A stretch of DNA of 64,000 nt from Williamsia sp. 1135 (GCF_002095395.1 NZ_MJEI01000105.1:248001-312000), one strand, 5' to 3'; counted from the first letter of the stretch, positions 35,126 through 45,881 are shown. Notes: generated from the sequence alone by a model not told the origin. Made by a program: numbers and translations.

Positions 35126-35959
35126 TCAGTTCATCGGAAGTGGCTGCGCTCCACGTGTTTCGAGCATCTTCGTCATCGTGTCCGACTCGGATTCCTGGAC
35201 GTTGACCATCTGCTGAGCGAGCCTGCGCACGTAGTCCTCGCTGACGTGGTCGGGCTCGGTCGCGAACTCCATCATCTCGAGCCCGCCCTGGTGGTGGCGC
35301 AACATGAGTTGCAGGAAGTACTTGTCCAATTCGGCGCCCTGCAGGGTTCGGAGCTTGTTCATGTCGTCGGTGCTCGCCATCCCTGGCATCGGCACTCCCG
35401 AATCGGGCGTGTCCATGGTCATGCCGGTACTGGGTTCCATACCTGAACCGCCGTGCGCGTGGCCCCCGCTGTGACCTTCCATCCAGGCCATCGGCTCACC
35501 GGGATTGTCCAGGGGATAGTCCCAGCGCGACAACCAGGACTGCATCTGGCCGACCTGGTTGGTCTGCGAGGTGAGGATGTCGTAGGCGAGGCTGCGCACC
35601 TGGGGATCGCTCCCGCCGTACAGCTCGATGGTTGCCATCTCGACCGCCTGCTGGTGGTGGCGGATCATGTCCTGCGAGAAGCCCACCGCGGCAGAGTCCG
35701 CGGCAGGTCGATTGTCGTCGCCACCATCGAACGTGGTGCGCAGCAACAAACCGACAACCGCGCCCACCAGCAGCAGCGCGACCGCACCCAATACGAGTAA
35801 CGCGGACAGCTGCTTTCGGTTGTGGTCGGGCGCCGGTTCAGCCGGGGCGGACGCAGTCGCCGGTTCTGCCTCGTCCTTTGTCGACTCCGTATCGGTCTCC
35901 GGCGTGGAGTCCGAGTCCGGCGGGTTGTGCGATTCTTCGTCGGGTGTGCCCACAGGCAT
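35126..35959 (-). CDS. DUF305 envelope protein with His/Met-rich loop
   Basis: A 277-residue membrane-anchored protein. An acidic Ser/Thr/Pro-rich N-terminal tail (1-47) leads into one membrane helix (about 52-74), then an extracytoplasmic DUF305 (ferritin-like) domain with two HH motifs, FSQDMIRHHQQAVEMA and LQLMLRHHQGGLEMMEF. Between them lies a His/Met-rich loop (EGHSGGHAHGGSGME...MPGMAS), which suggests copper or other metal binding (inference). Start ATG 35959 shares one base with the upstream DUF3105 stop, so the pair is coupled. Confidence 0.88.
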   Translation of the reverse strand: MPVGTPDEESHNPPDSDSTPETDTESTKDEAEPATASAPAEPAPDHNRKQLSALLVLGAVALLLVGAVVGLLLRTTFDGGDDNRPAADSAAVGFSQDMIRHHQQAVEMATIELYGGSDPQVRSLAYDILTSQTNQVGQMQSWLSRWDYPLDNPGEPMAWMEGHSGGHAHGGSGMEPSTGMTMDTPDSGVPMPGMASTDDMNKLRTLQGAELDKYFLQLMLRHHQGGLEMMEFATEPDHVSEDYVRRLAQQMVNVQESESDTMTKMLETRGAQPLPMN

Positions 35960-36834
35960 CAGCCGGCCGGAGCAGGCTCGGGGATCCCCATGCCGTTCTC
36001 GTCGGTTGCCTGGGTCGATCCCGCACCGGTCATCGGTACTGCATCGGCCGGCACCGGGCCGACGTCGGCCGGCGGCGGATTGCTCGGGTCGAAGGCGCCT
36101 GGGATTGCCGCGCATTCGGCGCCGACCTCGGGGTACGCCGCTTCCTCGGGGTTGTCCGGGTACACGCCGGTGTTCGAGTTGCGCCGCAGGGCTTCGATGA
36201 ACTGGTCGACGCGTTCGTCACCTGCCGAATCGAGCTTGAGCTGGTGTCCCCACGACTGCAGCGAGATCGGCTTGTCGAGTTCCGGGTACGGCGAGAGCAG
36301 CAGGTACTGCTCACCCTCGACCTTGCTCTTGAGCGTGTCGAGATCGCCCGGAGCGATGGTGTCCGGGTTGTAGGTGATCCACACGGCCCCGTGTTCGAGG
36401 GCGTGCACCGCGTTCTCCGTGCGCAACGCGTTCGGATAGACGATGCCCGTGCAGGTGGCCCACACCGCGTCGTGCGGACCGCCGAAGGGCGGCGACTTGT
36501 CGTACGCGACGCGCTGGGTGGGTTCCACGTGCTGTCCGGCGGGGTAGAAGATCTTTTCGACCCCGTCGATCTTGTCCGAGGGATCGGGGTTGGACGACGA
36601 CGGCGTGAACTTCGCGACTTCCCGCTGGTCCATGTACTTCGGCACGAGATAGACGGCCAGGCCGGCCACGATCAGCAGCACCACGGCAACCGCGCCGATG
36701 GTCGCCCACGGAATCGCTTTGCCACCCCCGCCGGCTTTCACGACCGGGATCTGACCGGGTTTCTTCTTGGCCGGTTTGCCGGAATTCCTGGGCTTCTTGG
36801 GAACGTTGCCGCCCTGCTTCTTGGCGTCAGCCAT
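35959..36834 (-). CDS. DUF3105 membrane-anchored protein (paralogue 1)
   Basis: A 291-residue protein: a Lys/Gly-rich cytoplasmic N-terminus (1-40), one membrane helix (about 45-68) and an external DUF3105 domain. Conserved features include [16 protein letters not shown], a Cys in [10 protein letters not shown], the His/Glu motif [19 protein letters not shown], and SWGHQLKLD. The His and Cys residues look like a metal or redox site, but no activity is known. Operon with DUF305 (1-base overlap). A second DUF3105 gene lies at 45932-46630. Confidence 0.87.
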   Translation of the reverse strand: MADAKKQGGNVPKKPRNSGKPAKKKPGQIPVVKAGGGGKAIPWATIGAVAVVLLIVAGLAVYLVPKYMDQREVAKFTPSSSNPDPSDKIDGVEKIFYPAGQHVEPTQRVAYDKSPPFGGPHDAVWATCTGIVYPNALRTENAVHALEHGAVWITYNPDTIAPGDLDTLKSKVEGEQYLLLSPYPELDKPISLQSWGHQLKLDSAGDERVDQFIEALRRNSNTGVYPDNPEEAAYPEVGAECAAIPGAFDPSNPPPADVGPVPADAVPMTGAGSTQATDENGMGIPEPAPAG

Positions 36835-36986
36835 GGATCTCTTTCGGTGCAGTTCTATGGGGTGCGCACATGACGCTGCCGAGGAGGTCCACCGGCGATC
36901 ACACAGTGTACTTGGGCCGAAACGTAAGCAAACTCGGTCCGAGCCCCCCGAACTCCTCGGCCCGGGTCAAGGCGAAAGCAATGCGA

Positions 36987-37017
36987 TTGTCATCGAGGAG
37001 GCACCGGCCAATAGGAT
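36987..37017 (+). promoter_or_regulatory. Putative argS promoter (leaderless)
   Basis: TTGTCA (36987-36992), 19-base spacer, TAGGAT (37012-37017), 8 bases before GTG 37026. Initiation would fall at or beside the start codon, and no ribosome binding site is visible. Confidence 0.5.
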
Positions 37018-37025
37018 GGTGCATC

Positions 37026-38678
37026 GTGACCCCCGCCGACCTCGCGGTACTGCTGCATGCCGCCACCTCCACAGTGCTCACCGACCACGGACTCGATTCG
37101 TCCGCGCTGCCGGAGGCTGTTGTGGTGGAACGACCGCGCAACCCCGAGCACGGCGACTACGCCACCAACATCGCGCTGCAGCTCGGTAAGAAGGTCGGCG
37201 TGAACCCGCGTGAGCTGGCCGGATGGCTGACCGAAGAGCTGCTCACCCGCGACGGCATCGCGTCCGCAGAGATCGCCGGCCCGGGATTCGTGAACATCCG
37301 GCTCGCCGCGGACGCCCAGAACGCCGTCGTCGCCGATGTCCTGGCCGGCGCCGACGCTTTCGGCACCGGAGCCCTCTACGACGGTCTCAAGGTGAACCTC
37401 GAGTTCGTGTCCGCCAACCCGACCGGACCCATCCACCTCGGTGGCACCAGGTGGGCTGCCGTCGGTGATGCCCTCGGGCGGGTTCTCTCCGCGCAGGGTG
37501 CTGCTGTGACCCGCGAGTACTACTTCAATGACCACGGCGCGCAGATCGACAGGTTCGCGCGGTCGTTGCTGGCCGCCGCATTGGGTGAGCCCACGCCTGA
37601 CGACGGATACGCCGGTGCGTACATCGGCGATATCGCGGCGGCTGTGGTCGCGGCTGTGCCCGATGTCCTGGAACTGCCGGAGGCCGAGCGCCTCGAGGCG
37701 TTCCGGGCTCATGGCGTCGACCTCATGTTCTCTGCGATCAAGGCGAACCTGCACGAGTTCGGCACCGATTTCGACGTCTACACCCACGAGAACAAGATGT
37801 TCGAGTCGGGCCAGGTCGATCGGGCGATCGCCGAACTCAAGGCCAACGGGAACCTGTACGAGAACGACGGTGCGTGGTGGCTGCGGTCGACCGCATTCGG
37901 TGACGACAAGGACCGGGTTGTCATCAAGAGTGACGGCGAAGCCGCGTACATCGCCGGCGACATCGCGTATTTCAAGGACAAACGCGATCGCGGATTCGAC
38001 CTGTGCATCTACATGCTCGGTGCCGATCACCATGGATATGTGGTGCGGCTCAAGGCTGCTGCGGCCGCCCTCGGCGATGACCCGGACCGGCTCGAGGTGC
38101 TCATCGGTCAGATGGTGAACCTCGTGCGTGACGGACAGCCGCTGCGGATGAGCAAGCGGGCGGGCACCGTCATCACGCTCGACGATCTGGTGGATGCGGT
38201 CGGGGTCGACGCCGCACGCTATTCGCTGATCCGCTCGTCGGTAGACGTCAACATCGACATCGATCTGGATCTGCTGGTCAGTCAGTCGAACGAAAACCCG
38301 GTCTACTACGTGCAATACGCGCACGCGAGACTCGCCGCGATCGGGCGCAACGCCGCCTCGCTGGGGCTCTCGCTGTCTTGCGACCACCTGGAACTGTTGA
38401 CCGAAGCCGCGGAAGGCGACTTGATCCGCACCATCGGAGACTTCCCGGCAGTGGCAGCGTTGGCCGCGGAACTCCGTGAGCCACATCGGATCTGCCGCTA
38501 CCTCGAGTCGCTGGCCAGCACCTATCACAAGTTCTACGACCGCTGCCGGGTACTGCCCCAAGGCGACGAAGAGCCGACCGAACTCCACGCCGCGCGACTC
38601 GCGTTGTGCGGCGCCACCCAGCAGGTCATCGCCAACGGTTTGGCGATGGTCGGCGTCAGCGCACCGGAGAGAATGTGA
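37026..38678 (+). CDS. argS: Arginyl-tRNA synthetase
   Basis: Charges tRNA-Arg; class I synthetase of 550 residues, the normal actinobacterial length. [15 protein letters not shown] carries the HIGH-type motif (HLGG) and [15 protein letters not shown] the KMSKS-type region. The C-terminal anticodon-binding DALR domain has [17 protein letters not shown] 37026 opens the conserved [10 protein letters not shown]; the ORF extends 52 codons upstream without homologous character. It heads the operon argS-lysA-hom-thrC-thrB, as in M. tuberculosis. Confidence 0.96.
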   Translation: MTPADLAVLLHAATSTVLTDHGLDSSALPEAVVVERPRNPEHGDYATNIALQLGKKVGVNPRELAGWLTEELLTRDGIASAEIAGPGFVNIRLAADAQNAVVADVLAGADAFGTGALYDGLKVNLEFVSANPTGPIHLGGTRWAAVGDALGRVLSAQGAAVTREYYFNDHGAQIDRFARSLLAAALGEPTPDDGYAGAYIGDIAAAVVAAVPDVLELPEAERLEAFRAHGVDLMFSAIKANLHEFGTDFDVYTHENKMFESGQVDRAIAELKANGNLYENDGAWWLRSTAFGDDKDRVVIKSDGEAAYIAGDIAYFKDKRDRGFDLCIYMLGADHHGYVVRLKAAAAALGDDPDRLEVLIGQMVNLVRDGQPLRMSKRAGTVITLDDLVDAVGVDAARYSLIRSSVDVNIDIDLDLLVSQSNENPVYYVQYAHARLAAIGRNAASLGLSLSCDHLELLTEAAEGDLIRTIGDFPAVAALAAELREPHRICRYLESLASTYHKFYDRCRVLPQGDEEPTELHAARLALCGATQQVIANGLAMVGVSAPERM

Positions 38679-40099
38679 ACGCACACCCGGCAGGCCCGCG
38701 GCACGCGGAGGTCTTGGCGGCTCCGCAGTTGGCCGAAAGGCCGAACAGTCCTGCAGAACTGGCACAGTTACCGGCCCATGTCTACCCGCAGGGCACAGAT
38801 CGCGACGAGCACGATGTCGCGCGGATCGGTGGGATCCCGGTGACCGAGCTGGCCGAGAAGTACGGCACGCCACTGTTCGTCATCAACGAGGACGACTTCC
38901 GTGCGCGATGTGCCGAGATGGCGCAGGCGTTCGGATCTGCCCAGCACGTCCATTACGCATCGAAGGCGTTCCTGTCCACCGAGATCGCGCGGTGGGTGCA
39001 CTCCGAAGGACTCTCGCTCGACGTCTGTTCGGCAGGCGAGTTGTCGGTGGCACTGCGGGCGGGGTTCCCCGCCGATCGGATTGCACTGCACGGCAACAAC
39101 AAATCGTCCGCCGAACTGGAGCTGGCGGTGTCCTCGGGAGTCGAACACGTGGTGCTCGACTCGATGATCGAGATCGATCGACTCGACGAGATCGCAGGCC
39201 GCCTCGGGGTGGTCCAGGATGTGCTGGTTCGCATCACCGTGGGCGTCGAAGCGCACACCCATGAGTTCATCTCGACCGCACACGAGGACCAGAAGTTCGG
39301 CTTCTCTCTAGCGGGCGGGCTGGCCATGGACGCGGTTCGGCAGGTGTTCTCGACGGACAATCTCAGGCTTGTCGGCCTCCACAGCCACATCGGATCGCAG
39401 ATCTTCGACGTCGGTGGCTTCGAACTCGCGGCGCATCGAGTCCTCTCGCTGCTACGCGACGTCGTCACTGAGTTCGGTGTCGAGAAGACCGCCCAGTTGT
39501 CGATCCTCGACCTCGGTGGTGGCCTGGGTATCTCGTACCTGCCGTCCGACGATCCGCCGCCGGTTCAGGAGGTCGCCGACAAGCTGGCGGTGATCGTGGA
39601 GCGGGAATCGGCCGCGCTGGGCCTGCCCACGCCGACCATCGCCGTGGAGCCCGGGCGGGCCATCGCCGGCCCGGCCGGGGTCACCCTGTACACGGTCGGC
39701 ACGGTCAAGGACGTGCAGCTGGGACCGGGCGGCGCGCACCGTCGCTACGTGTCGGTCGACGGTGGCATGAGCGACAACATCCGTACGGCGCTGTATCAGG
39801 CCGAGTACGACGTCCGCCTGGCTTCGCGTGTCTCGCAGGCCCGTGCCGTTGTCAGTCGTGTAGTCGGAAAGCACTGCGAGAGTGGCGACATCGTCATCCG
39901 CGACTGCTGGCTACCCGACGACGTGGCGCCCGGGGATGTGCTGATGGTGGGTGCGACCGGCGCCTACTGCTACTCGATGTCGAGCCGGTACAACATGATC
40001 ACGCGACCCGCGGTGGTCGCCACCCGCGGCGGTGAGGCGCGGCTGATGTTGCGTCGGGAAACCGTCGAGGATCTACTGAGCTTGGAGGTGAACGAGTGA
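38675..40099 (+). CDS. lysA: Diaminopimelate decarboxylase
   Basis: PLP enzyme making L-lysine from meso-diaminopimelate; 474 residues. HYASKAF holds the PLP Lys (about 91), LDLGGGLGI the phosphate-binding loop, [10 protein letters not shown] the next conserved block, and GKHCESGDI the active-site Cys contributed across the dimer. GTG 38675 overlaps the argS stop by 4 bases. The first 35 residues are a poorly conserved extension. The stop overlaps hom by 4 bases. Confidence 0.96.
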   Translation: MNAHPAGPRHAEVLAAPQLAERPNSPAELAQLPAHVYPQGTDRDEHDVARIGGIPVTELAEKYGTPLFVINEDDFRARCAEMAQAFGSAQHVHYASKAFLSTEIARWVHSEGLSLDVCSAGELSVALRAGFPADRIALHGNNKSSAELELAVSSGVEHVVLDSMIEIDRLDEIAGRLGVVQDVLVRITVGVEAHTHEFISTAHEDQKFGFSLAGGLAMDAVRQVFSTDNLRLVGLHSHIGSQIFDVGGFELAAHRVLSLLRDVVTEFGVEKTAQLSILDLGGGLGISYLPSDDPPPVQEVADKLAVIVERESAALGLPTPTIAVEPGRAIAGPAGVTLYTVGTVKDVQLGPGGAHRRYVSVDGGMSDNIRTALYQAEYDVRLASRVSQARAVVSRVVGKHCESGDIVIRDCWLPDDVAPGDVLMVGATGAYCYSMSSRYNMITRPAVVATRGGEARLMLRRETVEDLLSLEVNE

Positions 40100-41406
40100 C
40101 GGAGAAGAAAGCGCGCCCGATCGGTGTCGCGGTGCTCGGAATGGGAAATGTCGGGACCGAGGTGGTGCGCATCATCACCGACAACGCCGCTGACCTCGAG
40201 GCGAGGGTAGGGGCCCCCGTCGAATTGCGTGGTGTCGCGGTGCGCGATGTCAGCAAACCCCGTGGGATCGACCCCGCGCTGCTCACCGACAAGCCCGAGG
40301 ATCTGATCGTCCGGGACGATGTCGACATCGTCGTCGAACTGATCGGCGGGATCGATCCGCCGCGCATGCTCATCCGAGAGGCGCTGCAGGGCGGAAAGTC
40401 GGTGGTCACGGCGAACAAGGCGCTCCTCGCCGACTACACAGGCGAGCTCGCGACCGCAGCGGCCGGAGCCAAGGTCGACCTGTATTTCGAGGCGGCAGTC
40501 GCCGGGGCGATCCCGGTGATCAGGCCACTGATGCAATCGCTCGCCGGGGACACCGTCACGCGGGTTGCCGGAATCGTGAACGGCACCACCAACTTCGTCT
40601 TGTCCGCGATGGATGCCGACGGCAGCGATTACGCCGAGACGCTGGCCGAGGCCGGCCGTCTCGGGTACGCCGAAGCTGACCCCACCGCCGACGTCGAGGG
40701 TTACGACGCGGCGGCCAAGGCCGCCATCCTGGCGTCGATCGCCTTCCACTCCCGCGTGACCGCCCTCAACGTCTACCGCGAGGGCATCTCCAAGATCACG
40801 ACCCACGATCTGGAATCGGCCAAGGCTCTCGATTGCACCGTCAAGTTGTTGTCGATCTGTGAGCGGATCGTCGACGAGGACGGCACGCAGCGTATTTCGG
40901 CTCGCGTCTATCCGGCTCTGGTGCCGCTCGAACATCCGTTGGCATCGGTCAGCGGTGCCTTCAACGCGGTTGTGGTGGAGGCGGAGAATGCCGGTCGGCT
41001 GATGTTCTACGGGCAGGGGGCCGGCGGTGCGCCCACGGCGTCTGCTGTGCTGGGCGACATGGTGATGGCTGCACGCAACAAGGTCCATGGTGGACGTGGC
41101 CCGCTCGAGTCGACGTACGCGTCGTTGCCGATCGCGCCGATGGGTGACGTGCGGACGCGCTACTACGTGTCCATGCGCGTCGCCGACCGTGCCGGCGTGC
41201 TCTCGACTGTGGCCGGCGAGTTCTCGTCGCGCAACATCAGTATCTCGACGGTGCGGCAGGAGGGCGCGGGTGACGACGCCCGACTGGTGGTCGTGACGCA
41301 TCGCGCCCCGGATTCCGCTTTGTCGGAAACTGTTGCCGCACTGGAGAAATTAGAATCCGTGCTGAGCGTTTCGAGCGTTCTGCGACTGGAGGGAACAAAT
41401 GACTGA
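40096..41406 (+). CDS. hom: Homoserine dehydrogenase
   Basis: Reduces aspartate semialdehyde to homoserine, the branch point to threonine and methionine. The 436 residues have an NAD(P) motif [12 protein letters not shown] near 14, VTANKALLA, the catalytic region [14 protein letters not shown] and [22 protein letters not shown], and a C-terminal ACT domain (about 355-430, [21 protein letters not shown]) for threonine feedback inhibition. GTG start overlaps lysA; the stop overlaps thrC by 8 bases. Confidence 0.96.
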   Translation: MTEKKARPIGVAVLGMGNVGTEVVRIITDNAADLEARVGAPVELRGVAVRDVSKPRGIDPALLTDKPEDLIVRDDVDIVVELIGGIDPPRMLIREALQGGKSVVTANKALLADYTGELATAAAGAKVDLYFEAAVAGAIPVIRPLMQSLAGDTVTRVAGIVNGTTNFVLSAMDADGSDYAETLAEAGRLGYAEADPTADVEGYDAAAKAAILASIAFHSRVTALNVYREGISKITTHDLESAKALDCTVKLLSICERIVDEDGTQRISARVYPALVPLEHPLASVSGAFNAVVVEAENAGRLMFYGQGAGGAPTASAVLGDMVMAARNKVHGGRGPLESTYASLPIAPMGDVRTRYYVSMRVADRAGVLSTVAGEFSSRNISISTVRQEGAGDDARLVVVTHRAPDSALSETVAALEKLESVLSVSSVLRLEGTND

Positions 41407-42475
41407 ATCGGTAGTGCACAGCCGTTGGCCGGGTTTGATCGAGGCATACCGTCATCGCCTTCCGGTCCGCGACGACTGGAAAGTGGTGACTCTGCTCGAG
41501 GGCGGTACGCCGTTGATCGCTGCCCCGCATCTGTCCGAGCTGACGGGCTGCGAGGTCTACCTCAAGGTCGAAGGTCTCAACCCGACCGGTTCGTTCAAGG
41601 ACCGCGGGATGACGATGGCCGTCAGCAACGCTGTCAACAACGGCAAGACCGCGGTGCTGTGTGCCTCGACGGGCAACACCTCCGCCTCGGCTGCGGCGTA
41701 CGCCACCCGCGCCGGGATCACCTGTGCAGTGCTGATTCCCGAGGGCAAGATCGCGATGGGCAAACTCGCCCAGGCGGTCATGCATGGCGCCAAGATCATC
41801 CAGGTCCAGGGCAACTTCGACGACTGTCTCGAACTCGCCCGGAAGGCGACCGCGGAATGGACTGAGATCGAACTGGTCAACTCCGTGAACCCGGCGCGGA
41901 TCGAGGGCCAGAAGACGGCCGCGTTCGAGATCATGGACGTGCTGGGTCGGGCTCCGGACGTCCACGCGCTCCCCGTCGGCAACGCGGGCAACATCACCGC
42001 GTACTGGAAGGGTTACACCGAGTACCACCACGATGGTGTCGTCGCCTCGACACCGCGAATGCTGGGCGTGCAGGCTGCCGGCGCGGCGCCGCTGGTGTCG
42101 GGTGCACCGGTGAAGGATCCCGAGACGATCGCCACCGCGATCAGGATCGGTTCGCCCGCGAGCTGGAACCAGGCGATAGCGGCGAAGGACGAATCGGGCG
42201 GCAAGTTCCTCGCGGCAACCGACGAGAAGTTGCTGGAGGCCTACCGGCTGATCGCCGGCCGCGAGGGTGTGTTCGTCGAACCGGCCTCTGCTGCAAGCGT
42301 GGCCGGACTGCTGGCGGCCCGGGAAGACGGCTGGATCTCGGCCGGCGAGGTCGTTGTCTGCACCGTGACCGGAAACGGGCTCAAGGATCCGGACACCGCG
42401 CTTGCGGGTATACCGCCCGTCGAGGCCATTCCGGTGGACCCGGTGGCCGTGGCCCGCGCCTTGAACCTGAGCTGA
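41399..42475 (+). CDS. thrC: Threonine synthase
   Basis: PLP enzyme converting O-phosphohomoserine to threonine; 358 residues, the short class. The PLP Lys lies in [11 protein letters not shown] (about 67), the phosphate/cofactor loop is [14 protein letters not shown] and the Gly-rich loop [13 protein letters not shown]. Its start overlaps the hom stop by 8 bases, so expression of the threonine branch is tightly coupled. thrB follows after 9 bases. Confidence 0.96.
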   Translation: MTESVVHSRWPGLIEAYRHRLPVRDDWKVVTLLEGGTPLIAAPHLSELTGCEVYLKVEGLNPTGSFKDRGMTMAVSNAVNNGKTAVLCASTGNTSASAAAYATRAGITCAVLIPEGKIAMGKLAQAVMHGAKIIQVQGNFDDCLELARKATAEWTEIELVNSVNPARIEGQKTAAFEIMDVLGRAPDVHALPVGNAGNITAYWKGYTEYHHDGVVASTPRMLGVQAAGAAPLVSGAPVKDPETIATAIRIGSPASWNQAIAAKDESGGKFLAATDEKLLEAYRLIAGREGVFVEPASAASVAGLLAAREDGWISAGEVVVCTVTGNGLKDPDTALAGIPPVEAIPVDPVAVARALNLS

Positions 42476-42484
42476 CCCCTCGGC

Positions 42485-43441
42485 ATGAAATCTGTTCTCC
42501 CCGTTGGCGTCCACTCCGCAGCACGGGTGCCCGCATCGAGTGCCAACCTGGGCCCCGGGTTCGACTGTCTCGGCATCGCGCTCGGCGTCTACGACGACAT
42601 CTCGGCGTCGGTGGGGGAGCCGGGGCTCAGGATAAGTGTGAGCGGTGAGGGCGCCCAGGGTGTGCCGCTGGACGACGCGCACCTGGTCGTCCGCGCGATC
42701 AACACTGGACTGCAGGCCGCGGGTGTTACGGTTCCCGGTCTTGATGTGCAGTGTCGCAACAGTATTCCGCATTCGCGGGGGCTCGGTTCGTCGGCCTCTG
42801 CCGTCGTGGGTGGGCTCGCGGTTGCCGATGGATTGGTGCGGGCCGCCGGCGTCGGGAACCCGCTGTCCACCGAAACGCTGATCCAGTTGGCGTCGGACTA
42901 CGAGGGCCATCCCGACAATGCGTCGGCGAGTGTGTTGGGTGGCGCTGTCGTGTCCTGGTCCGAGTCGGCGGTCTCCTCCGTGGGCGATGGCGTCGCGGGC
43001 AACACACCCGGTGTCAACTATTTCGCGAGGGCGTTGGCAGTCCACCCGGCGATCCGGGCGTTCGTGATGATCCCGCAGTTCGAGTCGTCCACCGCTGTCA
43101 CGCGAGGGTTGTTACCGGACGCCGTCTCTCGGACGGACGCTGTGTTCAACGTCAGCAGGGCGGCGCTCGCCGTGGTGGCACTGACCGCCGAACCGGACCT
43201 GCTGATGCCTGCGACCCAGGACCGTCTCCATCAGGAGTACCGGGCTCCGGTCATGCCCGCGACAGCCGCGCTGGTGCAGTGGTTGCGCGAACGCGGTGTC
43301 CCCGCGACGGTGTCCGGCGCAGGGCCCACGGTGCTGGCCTTGACCGCATCCGAATTACCCGCGCGATCCCGGGACAAAGCAGCTGAGCTGGGATTTGTTC
43401 TCGATGAGGTGGAGATTGCCCCCGGAGTAGTCGTACACTGA
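42485..43441 (+). CDS. thrB: Homoserine kinase
   Basis: GHMP-family kinase of 318 residues that phosphorylates homoserine. Motifs: [18 protein letters not shown] near 20-37, the ATP-binding [15 protein letters not shown] (about 95-109), and the late Gly-rich [14 protein letters not shown]. It acts directly before ThrC. Last gene of the argS operon; no clear hairpin follows, and rho transcription begins about 95 bases further on. Confidence 0.95.
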   Translation: MKSVLPVGVHSAARVPASSANLGPGFDCLGIALGVYDDISASVGEPGLRISVSGEGAQGVPLDDAHLVVRAINTGLQAAGVTVPGLDVQCRNSIPHSRGLGSSASAVVGGLAVADGLVRAAGVGNPLSTETLIQLASDYEGHPDNASASVLGGAVVSWSESAVSSVGDGVAGNTPGVNYFARALAVHPAIRAFVMIPQFESSTAVTRGLLPDAVSRTDAVFNVSRAALAVVALTAEPDLLMPATQDRLHQEYRAPVMPATAALVQWLRERGVPATVSGAGPTVLALTASELPARSRDKAAELGFVLDEVEIAPGVVVH

Positions 43442-43503
43442 CCGTGGGCAGGTGCACGTTGCAGATATCGGGGATCCTCCGAACACGCCGTAAGCCCAGG
43501 GTG

Positions 43504-43532
43504 TTGCCGAGATCGCTGATCGTGGTTAGCAT
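43504..43532 (+). promoter_or_regulatory. Putative rho promoter
   Basis: TTGCCG (43504-43509), exactly 17 bases, TAGCAT (43527-43532). Four of six bases match the consensus in each box. The start would be near 43539, giving a leader of about 213 bases. Confidence 0.55.
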
Positions 43533-43658
43533 GTACCCGTCAAGCCGCGAAGTTTTCACAAGCGTGCTCTTCACACGACGTCAAATTCGACAGTCATAGT
43601 CCGCTGGCGTCAGCGAAGTGAAATGCGAAGCGCGGCGAACGACACAAGCCTCATAAGA

Positions 43659-43700
43659 CCGCTGAGAATTTAGCGGCATCTCTCACCTGGCATCCAGGTG
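43659..43700 (+). promoter_or_regulatory. Two hairpins in the rho leader
   Basis: Hairpin 1: CCGCTGA with TTAGCGG (43659-43676, one G-U, 4-base loop). Hairpin 2: CACCTGG with CCAGGTG (43684-43700, 3-base loop). Both lie in the predicted leader upstream of the rho ribosome binding site. A role in rho autocontrol is inference. Confidence 0.4.
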
Positions 43701-43752
43701 CGAGAACTTTGGCCCTCGCGAATCTACCGGCGGGGGAAGGAAAGGATATCCG

Positions 43753-45864
43753 TTGACGGATACGGACCTGATCACTGCACCGGGCTCGGAAAACACTCTT
43801 GATCTCGGTGGAGTCGATACTCCGAAAGCCGAACGTCGCCGTGGGACCGGGCTGTCGGGGATGGTTCTCACCGAACTTCGTGGCCTGGCCGGTGAGCTGG
43901 GCATCAAGGGTACGTCGGGCATGCGTAAGAGCGACCTGATCGCTGCCATCAAGGAGCGTCAGAGCGGCGGTTCAGCGCCGGCACCTGCCAAGACCAAGGC
44001 AGCTGCGAAGGCGCCGGCCGAGAAGTCGTCTGCAAAGACGGAGGCTCCGGCCGCCGAACCGCAGACCACGGTGGAGCCGAAGACCACCTCTCGTAGAAAA
44101 GAAGCGGCCAGCGAGCCGCAGACCGCGGAGCCCGCGGTCGAGGCCCCGGCTGCCAAGGTTGCCGCGGAACCGGCGACAGACGGCGGAGCCGGCACCCCGA
44201 CAAAGGCGTCCGACGGCGCCGATGACGATTCGACCGATGGCGGTGACCAGCGACGTCAGCGTCGCCGGGGCCGCGATGGCCAGAACAGCAATCGGGACAG
44301 CCAGGGCCGGGACAACCAGAACCGCGACAACCAGAACCGCGACAACCAGGCCGGCGGCCAGGGCAACCAGAACCGCGACGGCAACCAGAACCGCGAGGGC
44401 GGGCAGGGCCGCGACGGCAACCAGAACCGCGAAGGCGGGCAGGGCCGCGACGGCAACCAGAACCGCGAGGGTTCGGGTAACCGGAACCGCGATGATCAGG
44501 GTTCGGGTAACCGCAACCGCGATGACCGCGGCAATGACGGCCAGGGCCAGAACAACGGTCCGAGGAGCAACAACAACCGTGACAACGGTCCGGGCGACGA
44601 CGACGAGCGTGGCGGACGTCGAGGACGGCGCTTCCGTGAGCGCCGTCGTGGACGCGATCGAAGTGATGGTCCCGGTGAGGGACGCGGCGGCGAACCGCAG
44701 ATCTCCGAAGACGATGTCTTGCAGCCGGTGGCCGGCATTCTCGATGTCCTCGACAACTACGCCTTCGTGCGGACCTCCGGATATCTGGCGGGTCCGAACG
44801 ACGTCTACGTGTCGATGAACCTGATCCGTAAGAACGGCCTGCGCCGCGGTGACGCGATCACCGGTGCGGTCAAGGTGGCCAAGGACGGCGACCAGTCGAA
44901 TCAGCGGCAGAAGTTCAACCCACTCGTCCGCCTCGACTCGGTCAACGGCTCTGATGTCGAAACCGCCAAGAAGCGACCGGAATTCGTCAAGCTGACGCCG
45001 CTGTACCCGAACCAGCGGTTACGGCTGGAGACGACGAGCGATCGTATCTCGACCCGCGTGATCGACCTGGTCATGCCGATCGGCAAAGGCCAGCGCGCGC
45101 TGATCGTGTCCCCGCCCAAGGCCGGTAAGACCACGATCCTGCAGAACATCGCCAACGCCATCTCGATCAACAACCCGGAGTGCTATCTCATGGTTGTTCT
45201 GGTCGACGAGCGGCCAGAAGAGGTCACCGACATGCAGCGCTCGGTGAAGGGTGAGGTCATCGCCTCCACCTTCGACCGTCCGCCGTCAGATCACACCTCC
45301 GTCGCCGAACTCGCCATCGAGCGGGCAAAGCGTTTGGTCGAAGACGGCAAAGACGTTGTGGTGCTTCTGGATTCGATCACCCGCTTGGGTCGCGCGTACA
45401 ACAACGCGTCGCCGGCGTCGGGCCGGATCCTCTCCGGTGGTGTCGATTCGACCGCGTTGTATCCGCCGAAGCGTTTCCTGGGTGCGGCCCGCAACATCGA
45501 GAACGGTGGATCGCTGACGATCATCGCCTCGGCACTGGTCGAGACCGGTTCCACCGGCGACACGGTCATCTTCGAGGAGTTCAAGGGCACCGGCAACGCC
45601 GAGCTCAAACTGGATCGCAAGATCTCAGAGCGCCGCGTGTTCCCGGCGGTGGATGTCAACATGTCGAGCACCCGTAAGGACGAGCTCCTGCTCTCGCCCG
45701 AGGAGTTCTCGATCGTGCACAAACTGCGCCGCGTGCTCGCCGGACTGGACTCGCAGCAGGCCATCGACCTGCTGGTCAGCCAGCTGAAGAAGACAAAGAG
45801 CAACGTCGAGTTCCTGATGCAGGTCCAAAAGACCGCACCGGGCGCGATGCGCGACGACGACTAG
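43753..45864 (+). CDS. rho: Transcription termination factor Rho with Asn/Arg/Gly-rich insertion
   Basis: Hexameric RNA helicase ending transcription; 703 residues, about 100 longer than M. tuberculosis Rho. Order: N-terminal Rho_N helix domain (about 33-72, LRGLAGELGIKGTSGMRKSDLIAAIKE); Ala/Glu/Lys-rich linker (75-160); disordered Asn/Arg/Gln/Gly-rich region with tandem repeats (about 170-305); cold-shock RNA-binding domain from 315 (VLDNYAFVRTSGYL); ATPase with Walker A PPKAGKTT near 455 and Walker B VVVLLDSITRLGRAYN. TTG start with a strong upstream ribosome binding site; MTDTDLIT matches mycobacterial Rho starts. Confidence 0.96.
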   Translation: MTDTDLITAPGSENTLDLGGVDTPKAERRRGTGLSGMVLTELRGLAGELGIKGTSGMRKSDLIAAIKERQSGGSAPAPAKTKAAAKAPAEKSSAKTEAPAAEPQTTVEPKTTSRRKEAASEPQTAEPAVEAPAAKVAAEPATDGGAGTPTKASDGADDDSTDGGDQRRQRRRGRDGQNSNRDSQGRDNQNRDNQNRDNQAGGQGNQNRDGNQNREGGQGRDGNQNREGGQGRDGNQNREGSGNRNRDDQGSGNRNRDDRGNDGQGQNNGPRSNNNRDNGPGDDDERGGRRGRRFRERRRGRDRSDGPGEGRGGEPQISEDDVLQPVAGILDVLDNYAFVRTSGYLAGPNDVYVSMNLIRKNGLRRGDAITGAVKVAKDGDQSNQRQKFNPLVRLDSVNGSDVETAKKRPEFVKLTPLYPNQRLRLETTSDRISTRVIDLVMPIGKGQRALIVSPPKAGKTTILQNIANAISINNPECYLMVVLVDERPEEVTDMQRSVKGEVIASTFDRPPSDHTSVAELAIERAKRLVEDGKDVVVLLDSITRLGRAYNNASPASGRILSGGVDSTALYPPKRFLGAARNIENGGSLTIIASALVETGSTGDTVIFEEFKGTGNAELKLDRKISERRVFPAVDVNMSSTRKDELLLSPEEFSIVHKLRRVLAGLDSQQAIDLLVSQLKKTKSNVEFLMQVQKTAPGAMRDDD
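44311..44529 (+). repeat. In-frame tandem repeats in rho
   Basis: Three repeat families follow one another: a 15-bp unit GACAACCAGAACCGC (DNQNR, two copies and a part, 44311-44349); a 36-bp unit (44377-44412, 44413-44448, partial to 44469) coding DGNQNREGGQGR; and a 30-bp unit (44470-44499, 44500-44529) coding GSGNRNRDDQ/R. All keep the reading frame, so length can vary without breaking Rho. Confidence 0.93.
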
Positions 45865-45881
45865 TAGCCGTCTCGGAACGA

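Larger units (their letters stand above)
43442..43752 (+). other. Intergenic region: rho promoter and about 210-base 5' leader
   Basis: No gene seen. It holds a promoter (43504-43532) and two small hairpins near the end (43659-43676 and 43684-43700), then a GGAAGGAAAGG ribosome binding region before the TTG start. The predicted transcript leader is long compared with other genes here. Confidence 0.6.

Noticed and set aside
35126-36115. Longer start for the DUF305 gene at 36115
   Set aside because: It would extend 156 bases into the DUF3105 gene with Arg-rich shadow sequence; ATG 35959 fits the stop/start coupling.
36990-38873. A 627-codon minus-strand frame over argS
   Set aside because: Fully antisense to argS with its synthetase motifs; composition is that of a shadow frame.
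44281-44540. Regular repeats suggesting a CRISPR array
   Set aside because: Units are contiguous, multiples of three and in frame within rho; there are no unique spacers and no cas genes.
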